64,000 nt of DNA, taken from assembly GCF_024594815.1 (NCBI RefSeq), contig NZ_JANJOU010000001.1, forward strand, positions 124,001 to 188,000, written 5' to 3'. Origin of the DNA: Roseomonas populi. GTDB taxonomy: Bacteria > Pseudomonadota > Alphaproteobacteria > Acetobacterales > Acetobacteraceae. Every line of letters begins with the position of its first letter. Positions within the stretch are counted from its first letter, which is position 1. A program made the position numbers and the translations under genes. This document shows, piece after piece, positions 10,717-20,955 of the stretch. The notes under the pieces were generated by a model. The model had not been told where the DNA came from and did no database searches. It saw nothing but the letters and a program-made list of their open reading frames with translations.

Positions 10717-11091
10717 TCAATAAACGTTCAGGGCCAGCTTCGCGTCCTCGCTCATGCGGGACGGGTCCCAGGGCGGATCCCAGACCACCTCCACCTTCAC
10801 GGAGGTGACGTTCGGCACGGTCTTAACCGCTTCCTCCACCATCCCCGGCAGTTCCTGCGCCGAGGGGCAGGAAGGCGTGGTGAGGGTCATGTCCACCTTC
10901 ACCGCTCCGTCATCGCCGATCTCGACGGCATAGACGAGGCCGAGTTCATAGATGTCCACGGGGATCTCGGGGTCGAACACGGTCTTCAGCGAGTCCAGCA
11001 CGGCCACCTCGCTCACGCGGGTGGCCGGGATCGGGCCTTCGGGCGACCAGGCCTCGTGAGTCGTGCCCCCGTTCGTCGTGGATTCACTCAC
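10717..11091 (-). CDS. sufT: SufT, MIP18/DUF59-family Fe-S maturation factor
   Basis: 124 residues from GTG 11091, with AAGGAGG 6 nt upstream, inside the end of sufU (8-nt overlap). The DUF59 core shows DPEIPVDIYELGLVYAV and the Cys-bearing TLTTPSCPSAQELP, followed by VVWDPPWDPSRMSEDAK, all typical of SUF-linked DUF59 proteins. SufT helps mature a subset of Fe-S proteins. Translational coupling with sufU supports a shared role. Confidence 0.9.
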   Translation of the reverse strand: MSESTTNGGTTHEAWSPEGPIPATRVSEVAVLDSLKTVFDPEIPVDIYELGLVYAVEIGDDGAVKVDMTLTTPSCPSAQELPGMVEEAVKTVPNVTSVKVEVVWDPPWDPSRMSEDAKLALNVY

Positions 11092-11545
11092 TTGAAGCCT
11101 CCTTCCCGCCATCGAGGGCGGTGTTGAGGGTGTGCCAGGCGAGCGTCGCGCACTTTACGCGGCTCGGATACTCATGAACGCCGGACAGGGCCTGGAGGCG
11201 ATCCATCTCGTCCTCCAGCGCCGCGCCACAATCCGGGCAGGTGCCGGTCATCGCCATCTCACGGAAATGCGCCGCCAGATCGCGCGCCTCGGCCGCCGTC
11301 TTGCCCTTCACCGTCTCCGTCATCAGCGAGGCGCTGGCGGTAGAGATGGCGCAGCCGCGCCCCTGGAAGGCGGCGTCCGCGATGCGGTCGCCATCCATGT
11401 CCAGGAACAGCTCGATCCGGTCGCCGCACATCGGGTTGTCCCCGCGCGCGGAGAGATCGGGTGTCTCCAGCCGCTTGAAGTTCCGGGGCTTCCGCCCGTG
11501 GTCCAGGATGACCTCCTGGTAGAGGTCTCGCAGGTCGTCAAACAT
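11084..11545 (-). CDS. sufU: SufU, IscU-like sulfur acceptor/scaffold
   Basis: 153 residues. IscU-fold protein with the ligand Cys40 and Asp42 in DNPMCGDRIEL, Cys65 in GRGCAIS and Cys132 in RVKCATLAW. The 20-residue insertion between the second and third ligands marks SufU rather than IscU, and it contains an extra CxxC (Cys103, Cys106). SufU is best known in Firmicutes as a zinc protein taking sulfur from SufS. ATG at 11545 overlaps the sufS stop as TGATG, so translation is probably coupled. Confidence 0.92.
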   Translation of the reverse strand: MFDDLRDLYQEVILDHGRKPRNFKRLETPDLSARGDNPMCGDRIELFLDMDGDRIADAAFQGRGCAISTASASLMTETVKGKTAAEARDLAAHFREMAMTGTCPDCGAALEDEMDRLQALSGVHEYPSRVKCATLAWHTLNTALDGGKEASSE

Positions 11546-12801
11546 CAGGAAAAGAACCTCCGCGCGGAGGTCAGCGCCTCCGCCAGGAAATCGATCTCTT
11601 CATGCGTCGTGTACATGCCGAAGGAGGCACGGCAGGTGCTGTCGTGCCCGATGCGGACATGCAGCGGCTCCGCGCAGTGCCGGCCGGCGCGCACCGCGAT
11701 GCCGACGCGGTCCAGCAGGGTGGAGAGGTCGTGCGCGTGCGCGTTGCCGAGCGCGAAGGAGAACACCCCGCCCCGGTCCTGTGCGCGCCCGATCACCTTC
11801 AGGTCCTCGATGACGGAGAGCTTCGTCATGGCGTGGTCCACCAGCGCGCGCTCATGCGCCTCGATGGCCTCCATCCCGATCGCGGTCACGTAGTCGATCG
11901 CCGCGTGCAGCCCGATGGCCTCCACGATGGGCGGCGTGCCCGCCTCGAACTTCGCCGGCACGGGCGCGGGGCGGAAGCCCTCCCGCGTCACCTCGGAGAT
12001 CATGTCGCCGCCGCCCATGAAGGGCGGCATGGCGTCCAGCAGCTCCATCCGGCCCCAGAGCACGCCGATCCCGGTCGGGCCATAGAGCTTGTGCCCGGTG
12101 AAGACGTAGAAGTCCGCGTCCAGCGCCCGCACGTCCACGCGCCGGTGCACCGCGGCCTGCGATCCATCGAACAGCACCTTCGCGCCATGGGCATGGGCCA
12201 GCGCCGCGATGCGCGCGGCGGGCGTGACCGTGCCCAGCACGTTCGACATGTGGGTGACGGCGACCAGCCCGACCTTGCCATCGGCCAGCTTGGCCTCCAG
12301 GTCGGCGAGATCCAGTTCCCCGGCATCGGTCACGTCCGCGATCCGCAGCTCGATCCCGTGATCCTGCGCCAGCATCTGCCAGGGCACGAAGTTGGCGTGG
12401 TGCTCCATCTCGGAGACCAGCACCGCCTGCCCGGGCTTCAGCACCCCGCGCCCATAGGAATGGGCCACAAGGTTGATCGCGGCGGTGGAACTGGAGGTGA
12501 ACACCACCTCCCGCGCATCGCCGGCATTCAGGAAGCGGGCCACTGCCCCCCGCGCCGCCTCATAGGCGGCGGTGGAGGCCTCGCTCAGCTGGTAGGCGCC
12601 GCGATGGACGTTCGCGTAGCTCGTCTCGAACATCGCGCGCATCGCGTCGATCACCGCGCGCGGCTTCTGCGCGGAGGCCCCGGAATCCAGGAACACCAGC
12701 GGCTTCCCGTGCACCTTGCTCGACAGGATCGGGAAATCCTGCCGAATCAGCTGCACGTCGAAGCCGACCTCCGCGGCCTGAGGCCGCACGCTGCCATCCA
12801 T
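11545..12801 (-). CDS. sufS: SufS cysteine desulfurase (class II)
   Basis: 418 residues from ATG 12801, which overlaps the sufD stop as TGATG. PLP enzyme that moves sulfur from cysteine to SufU as persulfide. Seen: VFLDSGASAQKP, the PLP lysine in TGHKLYGPTGIG, and the persulfide Cys376 in RAGRHCAEPLH. The short Cys loop is the class II form that needs an activator, here the neighbouring SufU. Upstream in-frame sequence overlaps sufD and is not coding. Confidence 0.95.
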   Translation of the reverse strand: MDGSVRPQAAEVGFDVQLIRQDFPILSSKVHGKPLVFLDSGASAQKPRAVIDAMRAMFETSYANVHRGAYQLSEASTAAYEAARGAVARFLNAGDAREVVFTSSSTAAINLVAHSYGRGVLKPGQAVLVSEMEHHANFVPWQMLAQDHGIELRIADVTDAGELDLADLEAKLADGKVGLVAVTHMSNVLGTVTPAARIAALAHAHGAKVLFDGSQAAVHRRVDVRALDADFYVFTGHKLYGPTGIGVLWGRMELLDAMPPFMGGGDMISEVTREGFRPAPVPAKFEAGTPPIVEAIGLHAAIDYVTAIGMEAIEAHERALVDHAMTKLSVIEDLKVIGRAQDRGGVFSFALGNAHAHDLSTLLDRVGIAVRAGRHCAEPLHVRIGHDSTCRASFGMYTTHEEIDFLAEALTSARRFFS

Positions 12802-14090
12802 CACGCGGCCTCCCCGTGCTGCGCCCACCAGCCCGCCACCGCCTCGTCCAGCGCCTCGCGCGCCGTCTCGTCCGCCACGATCTCCACCGCCTCCTGCAGG
12901 AAGGCGCGCACCAGCATCGCGCGGGCCGCATCGGCAGGAATGCCGCGGGAGCGGAGATAGAACAGGCTGTCCTCGTCCAGCGCGCCGGCGGTGGCGCCGT
13001 GGCTGCACTTCACGTCGTCCGCGTAGATCTCCAGCTGTGGCTTGCTGTCGATCTCGGCCTCCTCGCTCAGCAGGAGAGCCTGGTTCATCTGGTAGCCGTC
13101 GGTCTTCTGCGCCTCGCGCCGCACCAGGATCTTGCCCTGGAACACGCCGCGGGAGCGGCCGGACAGCACCGTCTTCACCGTCTGCCGGCTGGCGCAGTTC
13201 GGCGCCGCGTGGTCCAGCGCTGTGGTCGTGTCGGCCAGCTGCCCCTCGGCCACCAGCTGCGCGCCGTTCAGGTGCGCGGCCGCCTTGGGGCCCAGCAGCG
13301 CCAGATGCGTCTCGCTGCGGCTGATCTTCCCGCCGGCGTTCAGCACGAAGCCGTCATAGGTGCCGCCCTCCGCCACGCGCACGCCGAGATGGGCGAGGTG
13401 GTAGGCGCTCTCCGCCTCCCGCTGCACACGCACATGCGTCAGCACCGCGTCTTCCGCCACCTCGATCTCAAAGACCGGGTTGTGCAGGTGCGCGGAGCCG
13501 GTGGGCGACACCGCCGTCTCAAGCAGCACCAGACGCGCCCCACGCGCCAGGCGAATCAGGTGGCGCGGATGCACCGTCGCGGCCGTCTCGCCGGAGACGA
13601 GGGAGAGCAGCTCCACCCGCCCGGCATCCGTGCCCTCCGGCACCTCCAGCACCAGCCCGTCCTCGAACAGCAACGTGTTCAGCGTCACCATCGGCTGGGA
13701 CGCCGAGGCCACGGTATTCAGCCGCGGTGCCACCGTCTCAATCACCTCGGCGAGCGAGCCCGCGACAAGGCCGTCCAGGGAGGACAGATCAGCCCGGAAC
13801 CGCCCGTCCACGAACACGGCCCGCCGCTCCGCGCGCGCAGTCGGCAGCTCCACGTCGCCGTCCACAGGCGTCAGCGCCTCACGGAACTCCGCGCGGAGCA
13901 TCGGGGAAAGATCCGTGTAGCGCCAGGCCTCCACGCGGCGGCTGGGCAGCCCGGCGGCCATCAGCGTTTCCGCCGCGGCATCGCGCAGCGTGCGGACCGC
14001 CGGAACGGAAGCGCCGGGCAGGCGCTCGGCCAGCCCCGCGTAGCGGTGCAGGAAGGCGGCCGCGTTGCCGGCCGGAGATACGCTGTTCAT
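12801..14090 (-). CDS. sufD: SufD, SufBC2D complex subunit
   Basis: 429 residues from ATG 14090, 10 bases after sufC, with GAGGGGG just upstream. A beta-helix protein paired with SufB on two SufC ATPases to assemble Fe-S clusters. Family features are EAWRYTDLSP near the N-terminus, and GVFQGKILV, QKTDGYQMNQALLL and DVKCSHGATAG toward the C-terminus; the His in CSHGA is the conserved SufD partner of SufB. The last helix runs into the sufS start. Confidence 0.95.
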   Translation of the reverse strand: MNSVSPAGNAAAFLHRYAGLAERLPGASVPAVRTLRDAAAETLMAAGLPSRRVEAWRYTDLSPMLRAEFREALTPVDGDVELPTARAERRAVFVDGRFRADLSSLDGLVAGSLAEVIETVAPRLNTVASASQPMVTLNTLLFEDGLVLEVPEGTDAGRVELLSLVSGETAATVHPRHLIRLARGARLVLLETAVSPTGSAHLHNPVFEIEVAEDAVLTHVRVQREAESAYHLAHLGVRVAEGGTYDGFVLNAGGKISRSETHLALLGPKAAAHLNGAQLVAEGQLADTTTALDHAAPNCASRQTVKTVLSGRSRGVFQGKILVRREAQKTDGYQMNQALLLSEEAEIDSKPQLEIYADDVKCSHGATAGALDEDSLFYLRSRGIPADAARAMLVRAFLQEAVEIVADETAREALDEAVAGWWAQHGEAA

Positions 14091-14100
14091 CGCATCCCCC

Positions 14101-14850
<750 letters not shown>

Positions 14851-14872
14851 GTCTCTACTCTCCGCGCCGGGC

Positions 14873-16369
14873 TTACCCGACGCTCCCTTCCAGGCTGATC
14901 TGCAGCAGCTTCTGCGCCTCGACCGCGAACTCCATCGGCAGCTCCTTCAGCACCTCGCGGCAGAAGCCGTTCACGATCAGGCCCACCGCGTCCTCCTGCG
15001 ACAGCCCGCGCTGCCGGCAGTAGAAGAGCTGGTCCTCCGCGATGCGGCTCGTCGTCGCCTCGTGCTCCACCTTCGCCGTCAGGCAGCGGTTCTCGATGTA
15101 GGGCACGGTGTGCGCCCCGCAGAGATCGCCGATCAGCAGGCTGTCGCACTGGGTGAAGTTGCGCGCGTCCTTCGCCTTCGGGCTGATCCGCACCAGGCCG
15201 CGATAGGTGTTCTGCCCGCGACCGGCCGAGATGCCCTTGGAGACGATGGTGGAGCGCGTGCCCTTCCCAAGATGGATCATCTTGGTCCCGGTATCGGCCT
15301 GCTGGTGGTTGTTGGTGATGGCCACGGAGTAGAACTCGCCCACCGACTCCTCGCCCTGCAGGATGCAGGATGGGTACTTCCAGGTGATGGCGGAACCGGT
15401 CTCCACCTGCGTCCAGCTCACCTTGCTGCGCTTGCCCCGGCAGGCCGCCCGCTTGGTGACGAAGTTGTAGATGCCGCCCTTCCCGTTCTCGTCGCCCGGG
15501 TACCAGTTCTGCACCGTGCTGTACTTGATGGAGGCGTCGTCCAGCGCCACCAGCTCCACCACCGCGGCGTGCAGCTGGTTCTCGTCGCGCTGCGGGGCCG
15601 TGCAGCCCTCCAGGTAGGAGACGGTTGCGCCCTCATCCGCGATGATCAGGGTGCGCTCGAACTGCCCCGTGCTCTTCGCGTTGATGCGGAAATAGGTGGA
15701 GAGCTCCATCGGGCAGCGCACGCCCTTCGGGATGTAGACGAAGCTGCCATCCGTGAAGACCGCGCTGTTCAGCGCCGCGAAGAAGTTGTCGGTGTGCGGC
15801 ACCACGGTGCCCAGGTACTTCCGCACCAGCTCCGGGTGGTTCTGCACCGCCTCGGAGATGGAGCAGAAGATGATTCCCTCCTTCTCCAGCCGGCCCTTGT
15901 AGGTGGTGGCGACGGAGACGCTGTCGAACACGGCATCGATCGCGACCGGCAGGCGGCCATCGGCCGGGCTCTCGCCCGCGCCCTCCACGCCGGCCAGGAT
16001 GGCCTGCTCCTTCAGCGGGATGCCGAGCTTGGCATAGGTCTTCAGCAGCTCGGGATCGACCTCGTCCAGCGACTTCGGCGCGGCCTTCTGCTTCGGCGCG
16101 GCGTAGTAGTACGCGTCCTGGTAGTCGATCGGCGGATAGGTCACCGCCGGCCAGCGCGGCTCCTCCATGCCCTTCCAGGCCTCGAAGGCGCGCAGGCGCC
16201 AGTCGAGCAGCCAGGACGGCTCGTTCTTCTTCGCGGAGATGAAGCGGACGATATCCTCGTTCAGCCCCTTGGGGGCGAACTCCATCTCGATGTCGGTCTC
16301 GAATCCCCACTTGTAGGCGCCCTGCGTGGCGTCCCGGACGGTATCGAGGGTCTCTTCGACGGCGGGCAT
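14873..16369 (-). CDS. sufB: SufB, Fe-S cluster assembly scaffold
   Basis: 498 residues, the usual SufB length. It shows the N-terminal [10 protein letters not shown], the core [41 protein letters not shown] and the late [18 protein letters not shown] and EHEATTSRI segments, which contain the Cys and Glu proposed as cluster ligands. First structural gene of the operon, 10 bases after the regulator, so the regulator is made from the same transcript. Confidence 0.96.
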   Translation of the reverse strand: MPAVEETLDTVRDATQGAYKWGFETDIEMEFAPKGLNEDIVRFISAKKNEPSWLLDWRLRAFEAWKGMEEPRWPAVTYPPIDYQDAYYYAAPKQKAAPKSLDEVDPELLKTYAKLGIPLKEQAILAGVEGAGESPADGRLPVAIDAVFDSVSVATTYKGRLEKEGIIFCSISEAVQNHPELVRKYLGTVVPHTDNFFAALNSAVFTDGSFVYIPKGVRCPMELSTYFRINAKSTGQFERTLIIADEGATVSYLEGCTAPQRDENQLHAAVVELVALDDASIKYSTVQNWYPGDENGKGGIYNFVTKRAACRGKRSKVSWTQVETGSAITWKYPSCILQGEESVGEFYSVAITNNHQQADTGTKMIHLGKGTRSTIVSKGISAGRGQNTYRGLVRISPKAKDARNFTQCDSLLIGDLCGAHTVPYIENRCLTAKVEHEATTSRIAEDQLFYCRQRGLSQEDAVGLIVNGFCREVLKELPMEFAVEAQKLLQISLEGSVG

Positions 16370-16379
16370 GGCTTGTCCC

Positions 16380-16841
16380 TTACTCGGCCGCGAAATGAGC
16401 GGCGGGGGAAACGGGAGCGCGGCGATGGGCCTCCGCGCAGGAAGGCCGGGCCAGGTCGGCGATGGTCACGGCGGAGAGCGCGGCGCGAACCGCCTCGTTC
16501 ACGGGGGTCCAGCGGCCGTGGATGGGGCAGTGCCCCTCCGCCTCGCAGCCGCCGGAACCGCCATCCACGCAGGCGGTCAGGGCGATCGGGCCGTCCATGG
16601 CCACGATCACCTCCGCCAGGTTGATAGCGGTGATGGGCCGCGCCGCCCGGTGCCCGCCCCGCGCCCCGCGCTGGGCCTCGACGAGCCCGGACTGGGAGAG
16701 GATGCGCAGCACCTTCGCCACCGTCGGCTCGGCAATGCCGGTCGCGGTGGATAGAGAGGGGGCGGTGTGCAGCCCGCCCTCCTGCCCCAGCCGGGCGAGG
16801 AGGACGACCGCGTAATCCGCGAGTTTGGACAGGCGAAGCAC
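16380..16841 (-). CDS. Rrf2-family Fe-S sensing regulator of the SUF operon
   Basis: 153 residues from GTG 16841. Winged helix in the first 65 residues ([15 protein letters not shown], then the [16 protein letters not shown] recognition helix), a dimer helix, and Cys91, Cys99 and Cys105 with His108 in CPIHG. The cysteine spacing is x7 then x5 where E. coli IscR has x5 and x5, close to the SUF-type subfamily. It should bind a 2Fe-2S cluster and repress the operon when clusters are sufficient. A palindrome 25 bases upstream of the start is the obvious operator. SufR- or IscR-like naming is a matter of taste, so no symbol is given. Confidence 0.92.
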   Translation of the reverse strand: MLRLSKLADYAVVLLARLGQEGGLHTAPSLSTATGIAEPTVAKVLRILSQSGLVEAQRGARGGHRAARPITAINLAEVIVAMDGPIALTACVDGGSGGCEAEGHCPIHGRWTPVNEAVRAALSAVTIADLARPSCAEAHRRAPVSPAAHFAAE

Positions 16842-16865
16842 GGTGATGTCCGACCATTGATCTAG

Positions 16866-16890
16866 ATACCAGACCTCAGCGGTCCGGTAT
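16866..16890. promoter_or_regulatory. IscR type 1-like operator upstream of the SUF operon
   Basis: 25-bp inverted repeat with half-sites ATACCAGACC and GGTCCGGTAT around TCAGC; arms match at 9 of 10 positions. The outer ATA..TAT, inner GAC..GTC and total length match the type 1 motif known for holo-IscR in E. coli. It sits where a repressor would block the sufB-operon promoter, and also lies upstream of the rightward NUDIX gene. The binding protein is inferred to be the adjacent Rrf2 regulator. Confidence 0.8.
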
Positions 16891-17059
16891 GGCTGGGAAA
16901 TGCGTTGGCCTCCCCTTCATGTCAAGCCGCCCACGCCGGCGTGACCGGCAAAAACAACGACTTGCGAGTGATTCGCGGCTGGCATGCAAGGGGGCCATGA
17001 CTTCCGCCGCCCCGGCCCACAGCATAGAAACGAAGGGCAGACGCGGACGGGAAGGTCCC

Positions 17060-17737
17060 ATGACGGAAACGATGCGCCCCACCGACTTCACCGCCGCCGG
17101 CGAGGCCGCCCCCGCGAAGGCTGTCCACCCCAGGCACGCGGCCACCCTTCTCCTCTGGCGCGAGTCCGGCGGCCACCTGGAGGTGTTGATGGGCGTGCGA
17201 AGCGTGAAGCACCGCTTCATGCCAAGCCGCCTCGTCTTCCCCGGCGGCCGGGTGGACCTGGAGGACCGCACCGCCCCCGTCCTCTCGGATCTCGACCCGC
17301 AGACCCGCCGCGCGCTGGAACGCCAGGCCCCGCCCCGCCTGGCGCGCGCCATCGCCGTGGCCGCCGCGCGGGAGCTGCTGGAGGAGACAGGCCTCGTCCT
17401 CGGCCGGATGGAAAACGGCCGGCTGCACGCCGACCTCGCCCCGATGCGGTATCTCTGCCGCGCCGTGACCCCGGCGATGAGTCCGGTGCGCTTCAACGCT
17501 CGCTTCCTCATGGCCCCCGCCGAGTCCGTCAGCGGCGAGATCGCCGGCTCCGGCGAGCTGGAGCACCTGGAGTACCACCGCGTGGACGCCACCCCGGCCC
17601 ACGAGATGGCCCCGATCACCTCCAAGGTCCTGTTGGAGTTCCGCGACCTCATGGCCCTGCCGGAAGCGGAGCGGGAAACCCGCCCCCTGGTCTGGTACCA
17701 GGGCCGTGACACGCGCCGGCTGGAACGGGCCGCTTGA
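17060..17737 (+). CDS. NUDIX hydrolase
   Basis: 225 residues if started at ATG 17060 (GGAAGG just upstream); ATG 16997 is possible and would add 21 residues. The Nudix box is split by an insert: FPGGRVDLED is separated by about 30 residues from AVAAARELLEETGLVLG, which holds the metal-binding RELxEE core. This interrupted form is seen in the NUDT19-like/CoA-pyrophosphatase-related group, so a CoA-type nucleotide substrate is possible but unproven. Its stop overlaps the next start by one base (TGATG). Confidence 0.85.
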   Translation: MTETMRPTDFTAAGEAAPAKAVHPRHAATLLLWRESGGHLEVLMGVRSVKHRFMPSRLVFPGGRVDLEDRTAPVLSDLDPQTRRALERQAPPRLARAIAVAAARELLEETGLVLGRMENGRLHADLAPMRYLCRAVTPAMSPVRFNARFLMAPAESVSGEIAGSGELEHLEYHRVDATPAHEMAPITSKVLLEFRDLMALPEAERETRPLVWYQGRDTRRLERAA

Positions 17738-19134
17738 TGGCCCCTCCCGTCCCTGACCGGGAGGGGATGGCCAGGGAAGCCGAGGCGGCCCTCCTCAAGG
17801 GCGATCATCCAAGGGCCGCCGCGCTGTTCGGCCGGCTTGCCGCGTCCCAGCCCGGCAGCCCGCGCTGGCGCGTTGCCCTCGCGCGCACGGCGCTCTCGGC
17901 CGGACGGCCTGAGGAGGCGCTGCCGGAGATAGAGGCGGCCGAGAGCCGCTCCCCCCAGCCGCGCCCGGCCTGGGTCCTCCTCCGCGCCCGTGCTCTGGAG
18001 GCACTGGACCGCCCCACCGAGGCGCGGTCCGCCTTCCAGGCCGCACTCGCGCTCGATCCCGCCAACATGGGCTGCCGCGTCGCCGTTTCGCGCCACTTCC
18101 GCCAGGCCGGGCAGCTCGAGGAGGCGCTGCGCGTGCTGGAAGAGCCGCCGGCGGCGGAGGTGGAACGCGACCCGCTGGCCGGTCCCGCGCGGGCCAGCCT
18201 CCTCCTGGACCTTCGGCGCGGCGAGGAGGCGCGCGCCGCCTTCGCCGCGTCGCTCGCCCATGCCGGCACGGCGGCGGCGGTGCAGCGCCTGTTCCCCATG
18301 GTCGGCCGGCTGCTGGGCCGGGGCGAGCCGGCCGGGCGCGCCTTCCGCCGCCTTCGCCAGGTTCTGGATGCCACGGAGCGGGAGTTTGCGACGGAGGGCC
18401 TCCGCGCGACCCTCTCAGCGCGGCTCCGCCTTGCCATGGGAGAGACGGACCTTTTCCGGGCCGAGGTCGATGCCCTGCTGCGGGCGGACCCGACCCACCC
18501 TCTCGCTCTCCCGTTCCGCTCCGCCGCCCGAGGCCTTTCGGGCACGCCGGAGGACGGCGGCGTGGGGAAGGTCTTCGTCATCGGCCTGTCCAAGACCGCG
18601 ACCAGCTCCCTGGACGCGGCGCTGTCGCGGCTCGGCCTCGGCGCCGCGCACTGGGCGAACCCCATCACCGGCCAGCTCCTCGCCCTGGAGGACGCGGCGC
18701 TCCTCGACGCGCTCTCCGATATTCCAGTGGCCGACATGATGGAGGCCCTGGCCTCCCGTTACCCGCTGGCGCGCTTCATTCTCTCGGACCGTCCGCGCGA
18801 CGACTGGCACCGATCCGTCGTCTCACACTACCAGCGGCACCAGGGCACGCCGGACCTGGATGCCCTGCGCCGGCTCTGCGAGCACCCGGACCAGGTGCCC
18901 TTCGGCCGCGAATGGTGTGGGTTGCAGCAGCGGATCTACACCAGCCACGCCAGCTTCCCCGCCGCTTACGACGCGCACCAGGCGCGCGTCTCCGCCCTCT
19001 TTGCGGACTCCCCTGGGCGGCTGCTCCGCTTCAGCGTTTTCGAAGGACATGGCTGGGACAGGCTGTGCGGGTTCCTCGGCCACCCCGTCCCGGACACGCC
19101 CTTTCCCCACGCCAACGCCGCGCCGGGCAGATAG
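17737..19134 (+). CDS. TPR protein fused to a sulfotransferase-like domain
   Basis: 465 residues. Residues 1-260 are helical tetratricopeptide-like repeats rich in Ala, Arg and Leu. From about 278 comes a P-loop sulfotransferase domain: KVFVIGLSKTATSSLDAALSRLGL is the 5'-PAPS loop, DRPRDDWHRSVVSHY the 3'-phosphate region, and DRLCGFLGHPVPDTPFPHAN the usual C-terminal signature. The domain could transfer sulfate to a glycan or be a non-catalytic relative. One-base overlap with the NUDIX gene suggests coupled translation. Confidence 0.8.
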   Translation: MAPPVPDREGMAREAEAALLKGDHPRAAALFGRLAASQPGSPRWRVALARTALSAGRPEEALPEIEAAESRSPQPRPAWVLLRARALEALDRPTEARSAFQAALALDPANMGCRVAVSRHFRQAGQLEEALRVLEEPPAAEVERDPLAGPARASLLLDLRRGEEARAAFAASLAHAGTAAAVQRLFPMVGRLLGRGEPAGRAFRRLRQVLDATEREFATEGLRATLSARLRLAMGETDLFRAEVDALLRADPTHPLALPFRSAARGLSGTPEDGGVGKVFVIGLSKTATSSLDAALSRLGLGAAHWANPITGQLLALEDAALLDALSDIPVADMMEALASRYPLARFILSDRPRDDWHRSVVSHYQRHQGTPDLDALRRLCEHPDQVPFGREWCGLQQRIYTSHASFPAAYDAHQARVSALFADSPGRLLRFSVFEGHGWDRLCGFLGHPVPDTPFPHANAAPGR

Positions 19135-19147
19135 GAAACAGGCTCCT

Positions 19148-20044
19148 TCAGCCCGCGCGGAACCGCCCCCCTTCCGAAGCCACGGCCAGCCCCTCCGCCG
19201 CAAGCTTCAGCAGATGCGCCAGAAGGCTGCGCGCCGCCGCCGGCACCAGCCGCTCCTCCAGCGCAGGCCCATAGACGGCCCGCACCAGTTCCACAGCGGA
19301 TACCGGCCCCGGCGAGGCGCGCAACGCCGCCAGCACCGCCGCCTCACGCTCCTGCCGGTGCGCGATCAGCGCGCGGATATAGGGGCCGGGATCGTCCTGG
19401 GCCGGCCCGTGCCCGGGCAGCAGCAGCCGGTCCCCACGCGCCGCCACGCGATCCAGCGACCGCATGTAGTCCGCCATGTCCCCATCCGGCGGGGAGACGA
19501 CGCTGGTGGACCAGGCCATCACATGGTCCGCGCTGAACAGCACGCCGGGCGGCGCCAGCGCAGCATCCGCCTCCAGCGCGAAGCAGAGATGGTTGGCGCA
19601 GTGCCCGGGCGTGTGCAGCGCCGTCAGGCGCCACCCATCCCCTTCCACCACCTCGCCATCCGCCAGCCGCAGGTCGGGCGAGAAGTCGTGGTCGCCGCCC
19701 TCCCCCTCCGAGGCCGGGGTCATGTGCGGCCCGAAGCCCAGCGTCGTTGCCCCCGTCGCGGCCTTCAACGGCGCCACGCCCGGCGAATGGTCCCGGTGCG
19801 TGTGGGAGACGAGGATGCGCGTCACCCGCTCCCCCCGCACGGCCGCCAAGATCGCCCGCAGATGCGCCTCGTCCACCGGCCCGGGATCCAGCACCGCCAC
19901 CTCGCCGCGCCCGATCAGGTAGGTGTTGGTGCCGCGGAAGGTGAAGGGGCCGGGGTTGTTGCAGATCACCCTCCGCACCCCGGGGGCGATCCACTCCACC
20001 TCCCCGGGCGGCAGGGGATCGTCACGCCGGAACACAGGGTTCAT
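19148..20044 (-). CDS. MBL-fold hydrolase with C-terminal winged helix (LACTB2-like)
   Basis: 298 residues. N-terminal FTFRGTNTYLIG and DPGPVDEAH, the zinc motif SHTHRDHSPG, then HTPGHCANHLCF, FSADHVM and LLPGHGPAQ complete the two-metal site. The last 80 residues form the helical/winged-helix cap of the LACTB2 group, members of which act as ribonucleases or thioesterases. ATG 20044 overlaps the preceding transporter stop by 4 bases (ATGA), so it is in one operon with the two DMT genes. Confidence 0.85.
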   Translation of the reverse strand: MNPVFRRDDPLPPGEVEWIAPGVRRVICNNPGPFTFRGTNTYLIGRGEVAVLDPGPVDEAHLRAILAAVRGERVTRILVSHTHRDHSPGVAPLKAATGATTLGFGPHMTPASEGEGGDHDFSPDLRLADGEVVEGDGWRLTALHTPGHCANHLCFALEADAALAPPGVLFSADHVMAWSTSVVSPPDGDMADYMRSLDRVAARGDRLLLPGHGPAQDDPGPYIRALIAHRQEREAAVLAALRASPGPVSAVELVRAVYGPALEERLVPAAARSLLAHLLKLAAEGLAVASEGGRFRAG

Positions 20045-20955
20045 CGCGCCCTCCTGAACTCGCTGCGCAGGATCAGGAACCCCGCCCCCACGATCAGCAC
20101 ACTTCCCGCCAGCATCGCCACGCCCGGCAGCTCGCCCCAGACGAGCCAGCCCAGAATCCCCGCCCAGAGCAGCCCCGTATAGGTATAGGGCCCGAGCGAG
20201 GAGACCTGCGCGCTCGCGAAGGCCTCCGTGTTCAGCACCTGCCCCATCCCGCCGATCAGCCCGATCAGCACCAGCAGGCCCAGGTCGGGCCAGGACGGCG
20301 TGGTCCAGAAGAAGGGCAGCGCCACCCCCGTCATCGCCGTCATCATCAGGGACTGCCAGAGCACGATCGTGGCGCTCGCCTCCGTTGCCGAGAGCTGGCG
20401 CACCAGCATGGTGGAGAGCGCGGCGAAGAACCCGCCCAGCGCCGCGACCAGGTAGCCCACCAGCAGCCCGGCCCCGCCGAGGGCGATGCCCGGCCCCGGC
20501 CCGGCGGCCTCTCCGCCATGGCTCGCCCCCTGGCCAGCCGCGATCGCCAGCACGCCGATGAAGCCCATGATCACCGCCGCCCAGCGCGCCGGCCCCGGCC
20601 GCTCCCCCAGCCAGGGAATGGCGAGAAGAATGACGAAGAGCGGCTGCGTGTAGTTCAGCGCCGTCTGCTCGGCGAGCGGCAGGAGGGTAAGGGAGAAGAA
20701 GGCGCAGGCCATCGCCACCATGCCCGTGAAGGCGCGCCCGGCATGCCCGGCCAGCCGCCGCGTGCGGAGCAGCGCGCCCGCCCGCAGCCCCACCGCCAGC
20801 ACGATGGGCAGGGAGAAGAGGTTGCGGAAGAACATCAGCTCCAGGAAGGCGTAGCGCGGACTCAGCCCCTTCACGAGGGCGCCCATCACCGCGAAGCAGG
20901 CGGTGGCGCCGAGCATCATCAGCGCCCCGCGCCGCGCATCGTGGCGAAGCGGCAT
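20041..20955 (-). CDS. DMT/EamA family transporter
   Basis: 304 residues from ATG 20955, whose first base is shared with the upstream stop (TGATG). About ten hydrophobic helices in two EamA repeats; the inner helices include FFRNLFSLPIVLAVGL, LNYTQPLFVILLAIPWLGE and LGPYTYTGLLWAGILGWLVWGE, where the Glu before the loop is the common EamA end. An inner-membrane exporter of small metabolites; substrate unknown. Confidence 0.88.
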   Translation of the reverse strand: MPLRHDARRGALMMLGATACFAVMGALVKGLSPRYAFLELMFFRNLFSLPIVLAVGLRAGALLRTRRLAGHAGRAFTGMVAMACAFFSLTLLPLAEQTALNYTQPLFVILLAIPWLGERPGPARWAAVIMGFIGVLAIAAGQGASHGGEAAGPGPGIALGGAGLLVGYLVAALGGFFAALSTMLVRQLSATEASATIVLWQSLMMTAMTGVALPFFWTTPSWPDLGLLVLIGLIGGMGQVLNTEAFASAQVSSLGPYTYTGLLWAGILGWLVWGELPGVAMLAGSVLIVGAGFLILRSEFRRAR

